Source: JBEHWX01 sp048498995 (GTDB lineage Bacteria > Bacteroidota > Ignavibacteria > OLB7). From it: a stretch of DNA of 64,000 nucleotides. This document shows, piece by piece, positions 18,284 through 26,704 of this stretch. The position numbers and the translations under genes were made by a program. How positions within the stretch are numbered: position 1 is the first letter of the stretch; each line of letters opens with the position of its first letter. The stretch lies in contig JBEHWX010000023.1 of assembly GCA_048498995.1 (NCBI GenBank), forward strand, positions 1-64,000, read 5' to 3'. The notes beneath the pieces were generated by a model that saw only the letters and a program-made list of their open reading frames with translations, ran no database searches and was not told the origin of the DNA.

Positions 18284-19036
18284 ATGAAGATCCTCTCCTG
18301 GAACGTCAACGGCCTCCGGTCCGTGCTCAACAAGGGATTCGTCGAATTCGTCGACGAGCATCGCCCCGACGTGCTCTGCCTGCAGGAAACGAAATCCTCC
18401 GGCGCGCCGATCGCCTGCGAGCTCCCCGGCTACCGCGCCTACTGGAGCCACGCCCAGCGGAAGGGCTACTCCGGCACCGCCGTCTTCCTCCGCGAGGAGC
18501 CGCTGGCGGTGAGCGAGGGGATGTCCGTGGACAAGCACGACGCCGAGGGGCGCGTGCTGACCTGCGAGCTCCCGGAGTTCCACCTGGTGAGCGTCTACGT
18601 GCCGAACTCCAAGCGCGATCTCTCCCGTCTCCCCTATCGCTGCCAGGAGTGGGACACCGATTTCCTCGCCTACCTCAAAGGACTCGAGCGGACCAAGCCG
18701 GTGATCTTCTGCGGCGACCTGAACGTGGCGCACGCGGAGATCGACCTGACGCATCCGAAGGCGAACGTGAAGAACCACGGCTTCACGCCGGAGGAGCGTG
18801 AGGGCTTCGGCAGGATGGTCGAGGCCGGCTTCGTCGACACGTTCCGGGAGCATGAGAAGGATGGCGGGCACTACACCTGGTGGAGCCAGATGGGGAACTG
18901 CAGGGCGCGGAACGTGGGGTGGCGCATCGACTACGTGATGATCTCCGACGCGCTCAAGCCCCGGCTCCGCTCCGCGTTCATCCTGAAGGATGTGATGGGC
19001 TCGGACCACTGCCCGGTCGGCATCGAGATCGAGTGA
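18284..19036 (+). CDS. xth: Exodeoxyribonuclease III
   Basis: The product has 250 residues from the ATG at 18284 (MKILSWNVNGLRSVL). It is an exonuclease III/AP endonuclease of the EEP fold. Visible motifs are WNVNG (Asn at 7), DVLCLQETK (metal-binding Glu), VSVYVPN, FCGDLNVAH (catalytic Asp and Asn), WRIDYVMIS and GSDHCPVG (catalytic Asp-His). It removes abasic sites and 3' blocks during base-excision repair. The length is normal for the family. An in-frame upstream extension crosses the tandem repeat and is unlikely. It is a single gene ended by the strong hairpin at 19071-19106. Confidence 0.96.
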   Translation: MKILSWNVNGLRSVLNKGFVEFVDEHRPDVLCLQETKSSGAPIACELPGYRAYWSHAQRKGYSGTAVFLREEPLAVSEGMSVDKHDAEGRVLTCELPEFHLVSVYVPNSKRDLSRLPYRCQEWDTDFLAYLKGLERTKPVIFCGDLNVAHAEIDLTHPKANVKNHGFTPEEREGFGRMVEAGFVDTFREHEKDGGHYTWWSQMGNCRARNVGWRIDYVMISDALKPRLRSAFILKDVMGSDHCPVGIEIE

Positions 19037-19070
19037 GGAACGCTCGAGACGACATCTTCCCGCACGAAAC

Positions 19071-19106
19071 GACGACGGCCCCGGCGCATGCGCCGGGGCC
19101 GTCGTC
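19071..19106. terminator. Bidirectional hairpin terminator between xth and pirin
   Basis: A perfect 16-bp stem is formed by gacgacggccccggcg and cgccggggccgtcgtc, with loop catg. It lies 35 bp after the xth stop and 53 bp after the convergent pirin stop. It has no clear T-run. Confidence 0.85.
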
Positions 19107-19159
19107 ATATCGGGATCGCCTTCCTCGGGAAGCTGGGAGCAGACCTCCAGCGGAGCCGA

Positions 19160-20194
19160 TCAGGCCGGGGTCTCGGAGGCCGGACGCTCCACGCGGCCAT
19201 CGGCGTGACGGGCGAAGCGCCCCTCCTCGCGCGGATGCACCGGGTAGTCGCTCGGCCAGGGCCAGCCGCCGAAGCGGGTCCGCTGATAATCGGCGAACGC
19301 CTGGCGGATCTCCTCCTCGGTATTCATCACGAACGGACCGTACTGCGCAACCGGCTCGCCGATCGGCCGCCCCTGCAGCAGCAGCAGCTCGGCCTCCGCA
19401 TCGCCGTTGACGATCGTGGCCTCGACGTCGGGACGGAGGGATGCCCCCTGTCCGGTGGCGACCTCGCGGCCGTCGATGGAGACGCCGGCTCCGCGGAAGG
19501 CATAGAGGGTGCGGTTGCTGCCGGCCTTTGCCGGCGGCAGCGTCCAGGTGGCTCCCGGCTCCATCGTGATCACCCAGATGGCGATGTCGGAATCCGGACG
19601 CGAGGCCCACGACTCCGGCGGCGGCGCCAGCGGGCGCTCGCCGTCGAGCGAGCCGGCCACGACCAGCACCTCGGTCTTCTTCCCCTCGGCGTCCGGCGCC
19701 ACGTGGCGCGGGATGGCGTCATCCCAGAACATCGTGAAATGGGGCTCGGCGAACTTGCTGGCGGCCGGCAGGTTGAGCCAGATCTGGAAGAGCTCCAGCG
19801 GGTTCGGGCGCTCGCGCTCCAGGAGGGGGAACATCTCCGAGTGGTTCACCCCCTTGCCGGCGGTGAGCCACTGCACGTCGCCGCCGCCGTAGCGGGCCGC
19901 GGCGCCGAGCGAATCGGCGTGATCGATCAGCCCGCGGCGGACGATCGTCACCGTCTCGAAGCCACGGTGCGGGTGATGCGGAAATCCGGGCACCACCTCG
20001 CCATGATACATGCGCCAGCCATCCTTCCCCTCGAAATCCTGTCCGATCCGGCGGCCGGCCAGGGACGCGGCCGGCCCCATGTTCTCGTTGCCGGCCGGAT
20101 AGGCATCGTCGTGATGCACGCAGAAGAGAAAGGGATCGGCCGTCCACCAGGGGAAGCCGAGCGGTCTGACGGCAATGACGGCTCCGTCACTCAT
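19160..20194 (-). CDS. Pirin family protein (second)
   Basis: The product has 344 residues. The start ATG at 20194 has an excellent GGAGGTGACC site. Metal-site motifs FPHHPHRGFETVTIVRRG and GVNHSEMFPL define the N-terminal cupin. The C-terminal half includes FVMNTEEEIRQAFADYQRTR, which is typical of the pirin C-terminal domain. It differs strongly from the first pirin, so it is an old paralog and not a recent copy. The role is probably Fe(II)-dependent oxidation or regulation; the substrate is unknown. It stands alone and converges on xth. Confidence 0.93.
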   Translation of the reverse strand: MSDGAVIAVRPLGFPWWTADPFLFCVHHDDAYPAGNENMGPAASLAGRRIGQDFEGKDGWRMYHGEVVPGFPHHPHRGFETVTIVRRGLIDHADSLGAAARYGGGDVQWLTAGKGVNHSEMFPLLERERPNPLELFQIWLNLPAASKFAEPHFTMFWDDAIPRHVAPDAEGKKTEVLVVAGSLDGERPLAPPPESWASRPDSDIAIWVITMEPGATWTLPPAKAGSNRTLYAFRGAGVSIDGREVATGQGASLRPDVEATIVNGDAEAELLLLQGRPIGEPVAQYGPFVMNTEEEIRQAFADYQRTRFGGWPWPSDYPVHPREEGRFARHADGRVERPASETPA

Positions 20195-20852
20195 CGGTCA
20201 CCTCCATGCAAATGAAACGAAGATACGACCCCGCTGGCCTCCGGCGCGGGCCTCCGGCGCGGGCCTCCCTTCCCCCGGGCTCTTCCCTCGGGATCGTACT
20301 CCAGGATCTTCCCCCGATCGTTCTCCGGGATCGCGCGTGGCTCGCGGGTAAGGCGCGATCCGGATCGCGCCACGGATGGCGCTCCGATCGCCATGGCGCC
20401 CGGACCACCCTCGGTTCGCCTCCCGAAACGGCATGCATGAAACGTCGGATTGGGACGCGAACCGATACGCGGCCGACGACGCACATATCGTGGCGCGACT
20501 GATTATGGAAGGCGGATCCGCCCGGCGTCCCTTCCGAAGCGCTTCTCGGGCCGATGTAATCCTCCCGAAATCGAGCATTTCGCGCCCGGCTCGGGATGTC
20601 GACGAGCTTGGCGCGGTCGTTGCGCGCTATTTTAGGTTTAGCAGCCCACGGCGTGATGCCGGCGGCACGATGCGTCCGATTTCATCCGAGGAAGATCGAC
20701 GCGGCCAAGAAACGTGTCCCCCCCGGCGCATGTTCAACGCCCGGCCAGCCTTCAGACGCACATCATCGATCCTCTCCGCCCCTCCCGCCGATGACGGCCG
20801 GTCGATCCGGCCTCGCGGCCGACGGGTGCCGAACGTGGAGGCAGTTGCAGCA
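20195..20852. other. Promoter gap between second pirin and the hybrid kinase
   Basis: No convincing gene is present. The start has a 13-bp tandem repeat (ggcctccggcgcg, 20237-20262). A long in-frame extension of the kinase through this region lacks domain similarity. An AT-richer patch near 20630-20641 (ctattttaggtt) is a possible promoter element for the kinase; this is weak. Confidence 0.5.
20237..20262. repeat. 13-bp tandem repeat
   Basis: ggcctccggcgcg occurs twice in direct tandem, followed by a partial third copy (ggcctccc), about 45 bp before the start of the minus-strand pirin gene. Confidence 0.7.
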
Positions 20853-22820
20853 ATGACACACGAGAACGATCTCTCCGCCGTGCCCGACAGCGGCTACGGC
20901 ATCATAGACAGCACCCATCCGATCACCGAGCAGTACCGCCTGCTGATCGAGGGGGTGAAGGATTACGCCATCTTCCTGCTCGACCAGAACGGCATCATCA
21001 GCACCTGGAACCTCGGAGCCGAGCGGATCAAGGGCTACCGCGCCTCCGAGATCATCGGCAAGCACTTCTCCATCTTCTACCCTCCCGAGAAGATCGCCGA
21101 GGGATGGCCCGAGCACGAGCTGATCATGGCCCGCCGCGAGGGACGCTTCGAGGATGAGGGATGGCGCCTCAGAAAGGATGGCACCCGGTTCTGGGCCAAC
21201 GTCATCATCACCCCCCTGACCGATCGCGACGGCAAGTTCCTCGGCTTCTCGAAGATCACGCGGGATCTCACCGAGCAGCGCCGCGCCAACGACGAACTCC
21301 GCCAGAGCGAGGAGCGGTTCCGGCTCCTGGTGGAGGGGGTGAAGGACTACGCGATCTTCATGCTCGACCCGAACGGCATCATCAGCACCTGGAACCTCGG
21401 GGCCGAGCGGATCAAGGGCTATCGCGCCGACGAGATCATCGGCAAGCACTTCTCCACCTTCTATCCCCACGACAAGATCGCCGAGGGATGGCCGGAGTAC
21501 GAGCTGACCGTGGCGCGGCGCGAGGGACGCTTCGAGGACGAGGGGTGGCGCGTCAGGAAGGACGGCACGCTCTTCTGGGCCAACGTGATCATCACCGCGA
21601 TCTTCGACGAGCCCGGACGCCTTCAGGGCTTCGCCAAGATCACCCGCGATCTCACCCAGCGCAAACGGGTGGAGGCGCTCGAGGAATCCGAGCGGCGGAT
21701 GACCGAGTTCATGGCGATGCTCTCGCACGAGCTGCGCAATCCGCTGGCCCCGATCCGGAACGCGCTCGGATTCATCCAGATGATGGAGATCGACGATCAG
21801 GACGTGAAGTGGGCCACCGACGTGATCGACCGCCAGGTGAGCCACCTGACCCGCCTCGTCGACGACCTGCTGGAGGTGAGCCGCGTCACCACCGGCACCA
21901 TCAAGCTCCGGAAGGAGAGCGTGGACATGAACGACGTGGTGCGGCGCGCGCTGGAGGCGAGCCAGCCGCTGATCGAATCGCGCCATCATACGCTGGAGCT
22001 TCATCTGAGCAACGAATCCCTGCCGATGGAGGCGGATACGACCCGGATGACGCAGGTGGTGCTCAACGTCCTGAACAATGCCGCCAAGTACACCCCCGAG
22101 GGGGGACACATCATCGTCACCACCGGACGCCAGGGCACCTGCGCCACGGTCCGCGTGGACGACAACGGCATCGGCATCGCCCCGGAGTTCCGGAAGCGGA
22201 TGTTCGAGATGTTCGCCCAGGGGGAGCGGTCGCTCGACCGGTCGGAGGGTGGGCTCGGCATCGGGCTGACGCTGGTGCGCCGCCTGGTCGAGATGCACGG
22301 CGGCACCGTCGAGGCCTACAGCGACGGGCCGGGACGGGGCAGCCAGTTCAAGGTGAAGATCCCGATGTCCGAAGCGCAGGACCATGAGGGATCGGCCGCC
22401 TCGACGCTCCGCTCCGGCCGCGACGGCGCGCTCCGGATCCTCGTCGTCGACGACAACGTGGATATCGCCGAGAGCATGCAGCGGCTTCTCTCCCGGATCG
22501 GCTACGTCGTGCGCAGCGCCCCGGACGGCCCCACGGCGCTCGAGGCGGTGCCGGAGCTCATGCCCGATGTCATGCTGCTGGATATCGGCCTTCCCGGCCT
22601 CTCCGGCTACGACGTTGCCCGCGCCGTGCGCGCGCTGCCGGAAGGGAAGAACGTGGAGCTGGTGGCCATGACCGGCTACGGACAGGAGGAGGACCGCCGC
22701 CACGCGCTGGAGGCCGGGTTCACCCACCATCTGGTGAAGCCGGTCGACATGACGGTGCTCCGTTCGCTGCTGACGACCCTGGCGCGGGAGCGCTCGCAGC
22801 GGATCACCGGCAGAGAGTAG
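20853..22820 (+). CDS. Hybrid sensor histidine kinase with duplicated PAS domains and receiver
   Basis: The product has 655 residues from the ATG at 20853, with GGAGG about ten bases upstream. Two PAS domains (about 27-150 and 155-278) are near copies: VKDYAIF begins at 35 and again at 163, an offset of 128 residues. Then come the phospho-acceptor His292 (MLSHELRNPLAPI), the N box NVLNNAAKYTPEGG, the G boxes DDNGIGIAPEF and GGLGIGLTLV, and a C-terminal receiver with Asp533/534, phospho-Asp577 and Lys629. There is no transmembrane helix, so it is a cytosolic sensor. The signal is unknown; no conserved haem or flavin residue is obvious. No output partner is adjacent, so phosphate may pass to a distant phosphotransfer protein. 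Confidence 0.94.
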   Translation: MTHENDLSAVPDSGYGIIDSTHPITEQYRLLIEGVKDYAIFLLDQNGIISTWNLGAERIKGYRASEIIGKHFSIFYPPEKIAEGWPEHELIMARREGRFEDEGWRLRKDGTRFWANVIITPLTDRDGKFLGFSKITRDLTEQRRANDELRQSEERFRLLVEGVKDYAIFMLDPNGIISTWNLGAERIKGYRADEIIGKHFSTFYPHDKIAEGWPEYELTVARREGRFEDEGWRVRKDGTLFWANVIITAIFDEPGRLQGFAKITRDLTQRKRVEALEESERRMTEFMAMLSHELRNPLAPIRNALGFIQMMEIDDQDVKWATDVIDRQVSHLTRLVDDLLEVSRVTTGTIKLRKESVDMNDVVRRALEASQPLIESRHHTLELHLSNESLPMEADTTRMTQVVLNVLNNAAKYTPEGGHIIVTTGRQGTCATVRVDDNGIGIAPEFRKRMFEMFAQGERSLDRSEGGLGIGLTLVRRLVEMHGGTVEAYSDGPGRGSQFKVKIPMSEAQDHEGSAASTLRSGRDGALRILVVDDNVDIAESMQRLLSRIGYVVRSAPDGPTALEAVPELMPDVMLLDIGLPGLSGYDVARAVRALPEGKNVELVAMTGYGQEEDRRHALEAGFTHHLVKPVDMTVLRSLLTTLARERSQRITGRE

Positions 22821-22925
22821 CCGACGCGCTCCGTCGACGACGCGCGCTCGAGAAACCACGCGCCTCCGGGGGATTCGACCTTCGGAGGCGCGCACGTTCC
22901 GAGCATGGTCCGTCCGAAGCTCGCA

Positions 22926-22967
22926 CGGCGGCGTACTCGCGGCGGCATACTCGCGGCGGCGTACGCG
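22926..22967. repeat. 14-bp tandem repeat at the 3' end of a minus-strand gene
   Basis: Three units (cggcggcgtactcg, cggcggcatactcg, cggcggcgtacgcg) end 10 bp before the stop of the gene at 22977-23750. Confidence 0.8.
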
Positions 22968-22976
22968 CGGCCGGGA

Positions 22977-23750
22977 TCAGACCGGATATTCCTCCGAGCC
23001 CTGCACCCACATGAACGACTGCAGATCGATCATGTCCCGCGGGGCGAGGTCGGCCATGTCGCTCCGGATCCGCTCGGCGAACGCCAGCAGCCCCTCGTAG
23101 ATCTCCCACGACGGACGGGATGCGTAGCGGAAATCGAAGCCGTAACGGCGGGCGGCGATCCGGGTAACGGTCGGCTTCAGGAAGATGTGCCGCTCCGGCT
23201 GGGCAATGAAGCCGAACACCGTGACCAGCGGCCAGGTCAGCACCCGCGTCTGCCGTCTCGGCAATCCCTCTATCACCTCGCACCAGCGCTCGAACCGCCT
23301 GGCGACGCTCCCGCTCCCATGGAGGAAATCGTACAGCCCCTCGGCGAACATCCGCGCCCCCTCGGGAGACCGGACCGCGTCGCGCAGCGCCATCTTCTCG
23401 AACGAGAAGAGAAGATTGGTCCGCGACTCGATCCTGACGGCGTGCGCGGCGATCTCCTCGAACGCACCATCCCGCAGCAGCGCGCGGAATCGGGCGCGGC
23501 CGAGCACCTCTTCCCACCGCTCATGCGCCGTCCACTTGTAGCCACGCTCCCAGTCGATGTACTTCGGGTCGTGAAATCCCTTCGGGAAATAGCGCAGGAA
23601 CTTCCGTCGGCACCGCGCCGCGTCCACCGTGAGGGCCGCCGTCGGCTCCCCGGCCCAGCCGGCCCCCTTCGTCCTCCGCGCATCGATCTTCTTCGTCAAC
23701 GGACGCGCGCCGCGCCCCTTCGAGCCTCCCACACCTGGAATCTGCATCAC
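22977..23750 (-). CDS. Conserved hypothetical protein
   Basis: The product has 257 residues, starting at 23750 or at the second Met. It is rich in aromatic and basic residues. Conserved-looking blocks include FPKGFHDPKYIDWERGYKW, NLLFSFEKMALRDAVRSPEG, TRVLTWPLVTVFGFIAQP and DMIDLQSFMWVQGSEEY. I remember homologs in many phyla, all uncharacterised. The protein looks soluble and helical with no nucleotide-binding motif. The N-terminal 30 residues (GGSKGRGARPLTKKIDARRT) are basic and variable. It lies divergent from the MarR gene, so the two may share a control region, but a functional link is not shown. Confidence 0.8.
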   Translation of the reverse strand: MMQIPGVGGSKGRGARPLTKKIDARRTKGAGWAGEPTAALTVDAARCRRKFLRYFPKGFHDPKYIDWERGYKWTAHERWEEVLGRARFRALLRDGAFEEIAAHAVRIESRTNLLFSFEKMALRDAVRSPEGARMFAEGLYDFLHGSGSVARRFERWCEVIEGLPRRQTRVLTWPLVTVFGFIAQPERHIFLKPTVTRIAARRYGFDFRYASRPSWEIYEGLLAFAERIRSDMADLAPRDMIDLQSFMWVQGSEEYPV

Positions 23751-23915
23751 GCACCTCCCACTCCTCGATCACACACATCCCGCTCCTCGACCGCTCGAAC
23801 CCAGGGTCGTGGCCGGAGCGCCCATCTTCCACTCCCCGCCGAAATCCGCGGAGAGCACTCCATCGAGATCGCCCACACACCGTGCCACTTCCTCACACTG
23901 TGAAGGAAGATAGTC

Positions 23916-23923
23916 GTTGCAAC
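23916..23923. promoter_or_regulatory. Candidate MarR operator GTTGCAAC
   Basis: The 8-bp perfect palindrome gttgcaac sits in cgttgcaacaaatac, 28 bp before the MarR start, in an AT-richer patch. TTGC/GCAA half-sites are common for MarR-family proteins. Autoregulation is an inference. Confidence 0.45.
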
Positions 23924-23951
23924 AAATACTTCAGGGCTGTATCTTTCACGC

Positions 23952-24398
23952 ATGAACGATCAGGAGACGCGCGATCGGGCCTCGGGCTCACCGGCGGATG
24001 AGGCGGGGATGCTCGCCCTGCTGGAAGCCGCTCAGCTCCTTCAGGAGCGGATAGAGCGCGCCCTGGAGGGTGTGGGACTCTCCTGGGCCAAGTTCAGCCT
24101 TCTCTCGATCCTGCTGGAGGCCGGAGAGCCGCTGCCGCTCGGCGAGGTGGCCGGACGCGCGCACTGCGTCCGCTCGAACGTCACCCAGCTGATCGATCGT
24201 CTGGCGAGCGACGGACTGGTCCGCCGCGGCAATGACCCGGCCGACCGCCGCGTGGTTCGCGCCGAGCTGACCCCGCTCGGACGGGAGCAGGCCCTGGCCG
24301 GCGCGAGCCGGATGGAGGAGGTCCGGAGCGCGTTCGCCGCCTCGCTCGCCGAGGGGGATCGCGCGGCGCTGATACGGGTGCTCGCGGCTCTTCGATGA
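23952..24398 (+). CDS. MarR-family transcriptional regulator
   Basis: This 148-residue winged-helix protein has the MarR layout: an N-terminal dimer helix (LLEAAQLLQERIERALEGVG), LSWAKFSLLSILLEAG, recognition helix HCVRSNVTQLIDRLASDGLV and the wing RGNDPADRRVVRAELTPLG (the DxR signature). No Cys of the OhrR peroxide-sensing type is at the expected N-terminal place; the only Cys is in the recognition region (AHCVRSN). The next gene is a FrnE-type DsbA, a frequent partner of MarR regulators, so it probably controls that gene in response to a small ligand or oxidant. Confidence 0.93.
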   Translation: MNDQETRDRASGSPADEAGMLALLEAAQLLQERIERALEGVGLSWAKFSLLSILLEAGEPLPLGEVAGRAHCVRSNVTQLIDRLASDGLVRRGNDPADRRVVRAELTPLGREQALAGASRMEEVRSAFAASLAEGDRAALIRVLAALR

Positions 24399-24581
24399 TA
24401 TTTTTTCGGTCGGATAGTTCAGCCATGAATATTCGGCGCACGGACGATTCCGCACTCGACAACCGTGGATGGCGTGGTGATCGCGGCGCCGACGGGAGCT
24501 TCCCGACGGCGAGCGGAAGCAGCGTCACCCGATCGAGCACGGTTGCCCGGTTCTCGCGCACAACTCAACGCAGGATATGCC

Positions 24582-25322
24582 ATGACCAAGAAGGAAGAAG
24601 CAACGAAGCCGATGACGGTGGAGATCTGGTCCGACGTCGTCTGTCCCTGGTGCTACATCGGCAAGAGGAAGTTCGAGAGCGCGCTGGAGCGCTTCCCGCA
24701 CGGGAAGGATGTCCAGGTGATCTGGCGGAGCTTCCAGCTCGACCCCGAGGCGCCCCGCCAGGGGCGTGAGAACGTGACCGACATACTGGCCCGGAAGTAC
24801 AACGTGAGCCGCGATCAGGCCGCCGGGATGAATGCCCGCGTGACCTCGATCGCCGCCGAGGAGGGGCTGGAGTATCACCTGGAGTCGGCGCGCTACACCA
24901 ACACGATCGACGCGCACCGGCTGATCCACATGGCCGCCGCGCGCGGGCTCGGCGCGCTGGCCAAGGAGCGCCTGCTCCATGCCTACTTCACCGAGGGAGG
25001 GGATGTGGGAGATCATGAAACGCTCGTCGCGATCGGCGCCGGGCTCGGCCTTCCGGAGACGGAGGTGCGCGAGATGCTCGCCGGCGATGCCTATCGGGAG
25101 GAGGTTCAGGAGGATATCCGTCGGGGCGCCTCGTTCGGCATCCGGGGCGTCCCCTTCTTCGTGATCGACGAGCGGATCGGCGTCTCCGGCGCGCAGCCGG
25201 TGGAGGTGCTCCTCGACGCGCTCGGCCAGGGATGGCGCGCCTCGCACCCGCTCGAGGTGATCGGCGGCGGCGACAATGTCTGCACCGACGACGGCTGCGA
25301 GCTCCCCACCGGCACTCCGTGA
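24582..25322 (+). CDS. DsbA-family oxidoreductase, FrnE type
   Basis: The product has 246 residues from the ATG at 24582 (AGGAT upstream). No signal peptide is seen, so it is cytosolic. The thioredoxin-fold active site is Cys21-Pro-Trp-Cys24 (WSDVVCPWCYIGK) and the cis-Pro loop is GIRGVPFFVID. The helical insert contains DAHRLIHMAAARGL and AYFTEGGDVGD, as in FrnE/polyketide-type DsbA proteins. A second Cys pair near the C-terminus (NVCTDDGCELP) recalls the extra CxnC of Deinococcus FrnE, used in disulfide chemistry under oxidative stress. It probably forms a regulatory unit with the upstream MarR gene. The hairpin at 25365 follows. Confidence 0.93.
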   Translation: MTKKEEATKPMTVEIWSDVVCPWCYIGKRKFESALERFPHGKDVQVIWRSFQLDPEAPRQGRENVTDILARKYNVSRDQAAGMNARVTSIAAEEGLEYHLESARYTNTIDAHRLIHMAAARGLGALAKERLLHAYFTEGGDVGDHETLVAIGAGLGLPETEVREMLAGDAYREEVQEDIRRGASFGIRGVPFFVIDERIGVSGAQPVEVLLDALGQGWRASHPLEVIGGGDNVCTDDGCELPTGTP

Positions 25323-25364
25323 CCGCGGCCACGCCGCGTCCGCATCTCCATCGGCAACTCCCGT

Positions 25365-25392
25365 GACGGCCCGTCGAGCACGACGGGCCGTC
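25365..25392 (+). terminator. Hairpin terminator after the DsbA-family gene
   Basis: gacggcccgtcg (25365-25376) pairs with cgacgggccgtc (25381-25392), a 12-bp stem with loop agca, followed by gccattcttcc. The stem core recurs at 25957, 34271 and 35761. Confidence 0.82.
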
Positions 25393-25579
25393 GCCATTCT
25401 TCCCCCTCTCGCGATTGCCGCGCGATCGCGAGGTTGTTATACATCCGATCTTCGCCGTCTTTTCGGGCGGCCCGTACCATGCGGCACCCGACTCGACGAA
25501 TGCTCGAGGTTGTCCGACCCAAGCGGGGACAATGGTGGCGCGGCCGCTTCACCCGCTGTTCAAGCACAGGAGGAATACG

Positions 25580-25867
25580 ATGGACACGATGACGATCGAT
25601 GGAGTCTTCACGAGCTTTCCGGACGAATGGGTCCTGCTCGATCAGCTCGAGACGGGAGAGAATTCAACGGTGGTCGGCGGCCGGGTGGTCGCCCACGATA
25701 CCGATCGCACGATCGTCGAGGCGACGGCGATCGGAATGGGCCTGGACCGCTGCGTAATGGTCCGGACGAAGATGAAGGATGGCAAGCCGGCGATCGGTTT
25801 CGATCTCGCCGTCTCGCCGATCACCTCTTCGGAGGAGATCAGGACCGAGGTTGCCAACCGGGAATGA
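25580..25867 (+). CDS. Small protein of unknown function
   Basis: This 95-residue acidic protein has a strong AGGAGGAAT site just before the ATG at 25580. The sequence (FTSFPDEWVLLDQLETGEN, then VVGGRVVAHDTDRTIVEATA) looks like a small alpha/beta domain. The WVLLD and GGRVVAHDTD pattern resembles short cyanobacterial and FCB proteins of unknown role. It has no Cys pair, signal peptide or membrane segment. The terminator at 25957 follows. GC content is lower than in its neighbours. Confidence 0.78.
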   Translation: MDTMTIDGVFTSFPDEWVLLDQLETGENSTVVGGRVVAHDTDRTIVEATAIGMGLDRCVMVRTKMKDGKPAIGFDLAVSPITSSEEIRTEVANRE

Positions 25868-25956
25868 TCGCGGCGCCAGGCCGCCCGAGCCTCGCCGACC
25901 AGGAAGCATGCGCGGCGAAGGGAGCACCATCTTTTCGTCGCGTCCGATGGATGGAT

Positions 25957-25986
25957 GAACGGCCCGTCGAAATCGACGGGCCGTTC
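25957..25986 (+). terminator. Hairpin terminator
   Basis: gaacggcccgtcga and tcgacgggccgttc form a perfect 14-bp stem with an aa loop. It lies 90 bp after the small unknown gene and is nearly identical to the stem at 34271-34304. Confidence 0.82.
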
Positions 25987-26179
25987 GCATGTCCACCACG
26001 CGTGTCGAGGCAGCGTGACCCCGCGCGAGCCGTTGCCGGACGTGTCGCGCGCGCCGCTCGCGCGTGCATCACCGACGCTCCCGATCGCATTCCATCATCG
26101 ATGGACCGACGCGCGATCCACGCGGCGCGCGGTAGGGCGTGGGAGCTCACGAAGCGATCATCGAACCCGGAAGAGCATC

Positions 26180-26569
26180 ATGAACGATTTGCATAGAGAT
26201 CGAGCCTCGGCGAGCGGCGGCTGGCCGGCCGAGCGGATGCGGAAGCGCATCGAGACCGACCTGATGGCCGCGATGCGCTCGCGCGACATGGTGGCCGTGA
26301 AGACGCTCCGCTCGCTGCTCGGCGCGCTCGACAACGCGAGCGCCGTGGATCCGACGAGCCGGGAGGCACGCGCCGACGGAAGCTCCACGGAGGTGCCCCG
26401 CCACGAGCTGAGCCGCGAGGAGATCGCCGCGATCGTGCGGGAGGAGATCGCCGAGCGGGAGAGCTCCGCGGTCACCTACGATCGTACAGGCATCCGCGAG
26501 AAGGCCGACGAGCTCCGCGCCGGCGCGGAGCTGCTGGCGACGTATCTCGCGTGGGACGACGAGGGATAA
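26180..26569 (+). CDS. GatB/YqeY-domain protein
   Basis: The product has 129 residues from the ATG at 26180. It matches the YqeY family: RMRKRIETDLMAAMRSRDMV, VKTLRSLLGALDNA, LSREEIAAIVREEIAERESS and REKADELRAGAELLATYL. The family is related to the C-terminal helical domain of the amidotransferase subunit GatB and may bind tRNA; the exact role is unknown. It is slightly shorter than the usual 145-150 residues, mainly at the C-terminus. It is a single gene that converges on the monooxygenase gene. Confidence 0.9.
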   Translation: MNDLHRDRASASGGWPAERMRKRIETDLMAAMRSRDMVAVKTLRSLLGALDNASAVDPTSREARADGSSTEVPRHELSREEIAAIVREEIAERESSAVTYDRTGIREKADELRAGAELLATYLAWDDEG

Positions 26570-26626
26570 TCTCCCCGTCATCTCCCACGCGCTTTACCTC
26601 CCACGCGCTTCGCGATCACGCCGACG

Positions 26627-26704
26627 CGCGTCGCTTCACGGCCCACGCCGCTTCTCGGCTCACGCCGCTTCACGGTCCACGCCGCTTCTCGGCTCACGCC
26701 GCGG
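26627..26704. repeat. 17-bp tandem repeat at the 3' end of the monooxygenase gene
   Basis: cacgccgcttctcggct (26644-26660), cacgccgcttcacggtc (26661-26677), cacgccgcttctcggct (26678-26694) and a partial fourth copy. Decayed copies extend left to about 26582. The block touches the stop codon of the minus-strand monooxygenase (26694). Confidence 0.85.
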
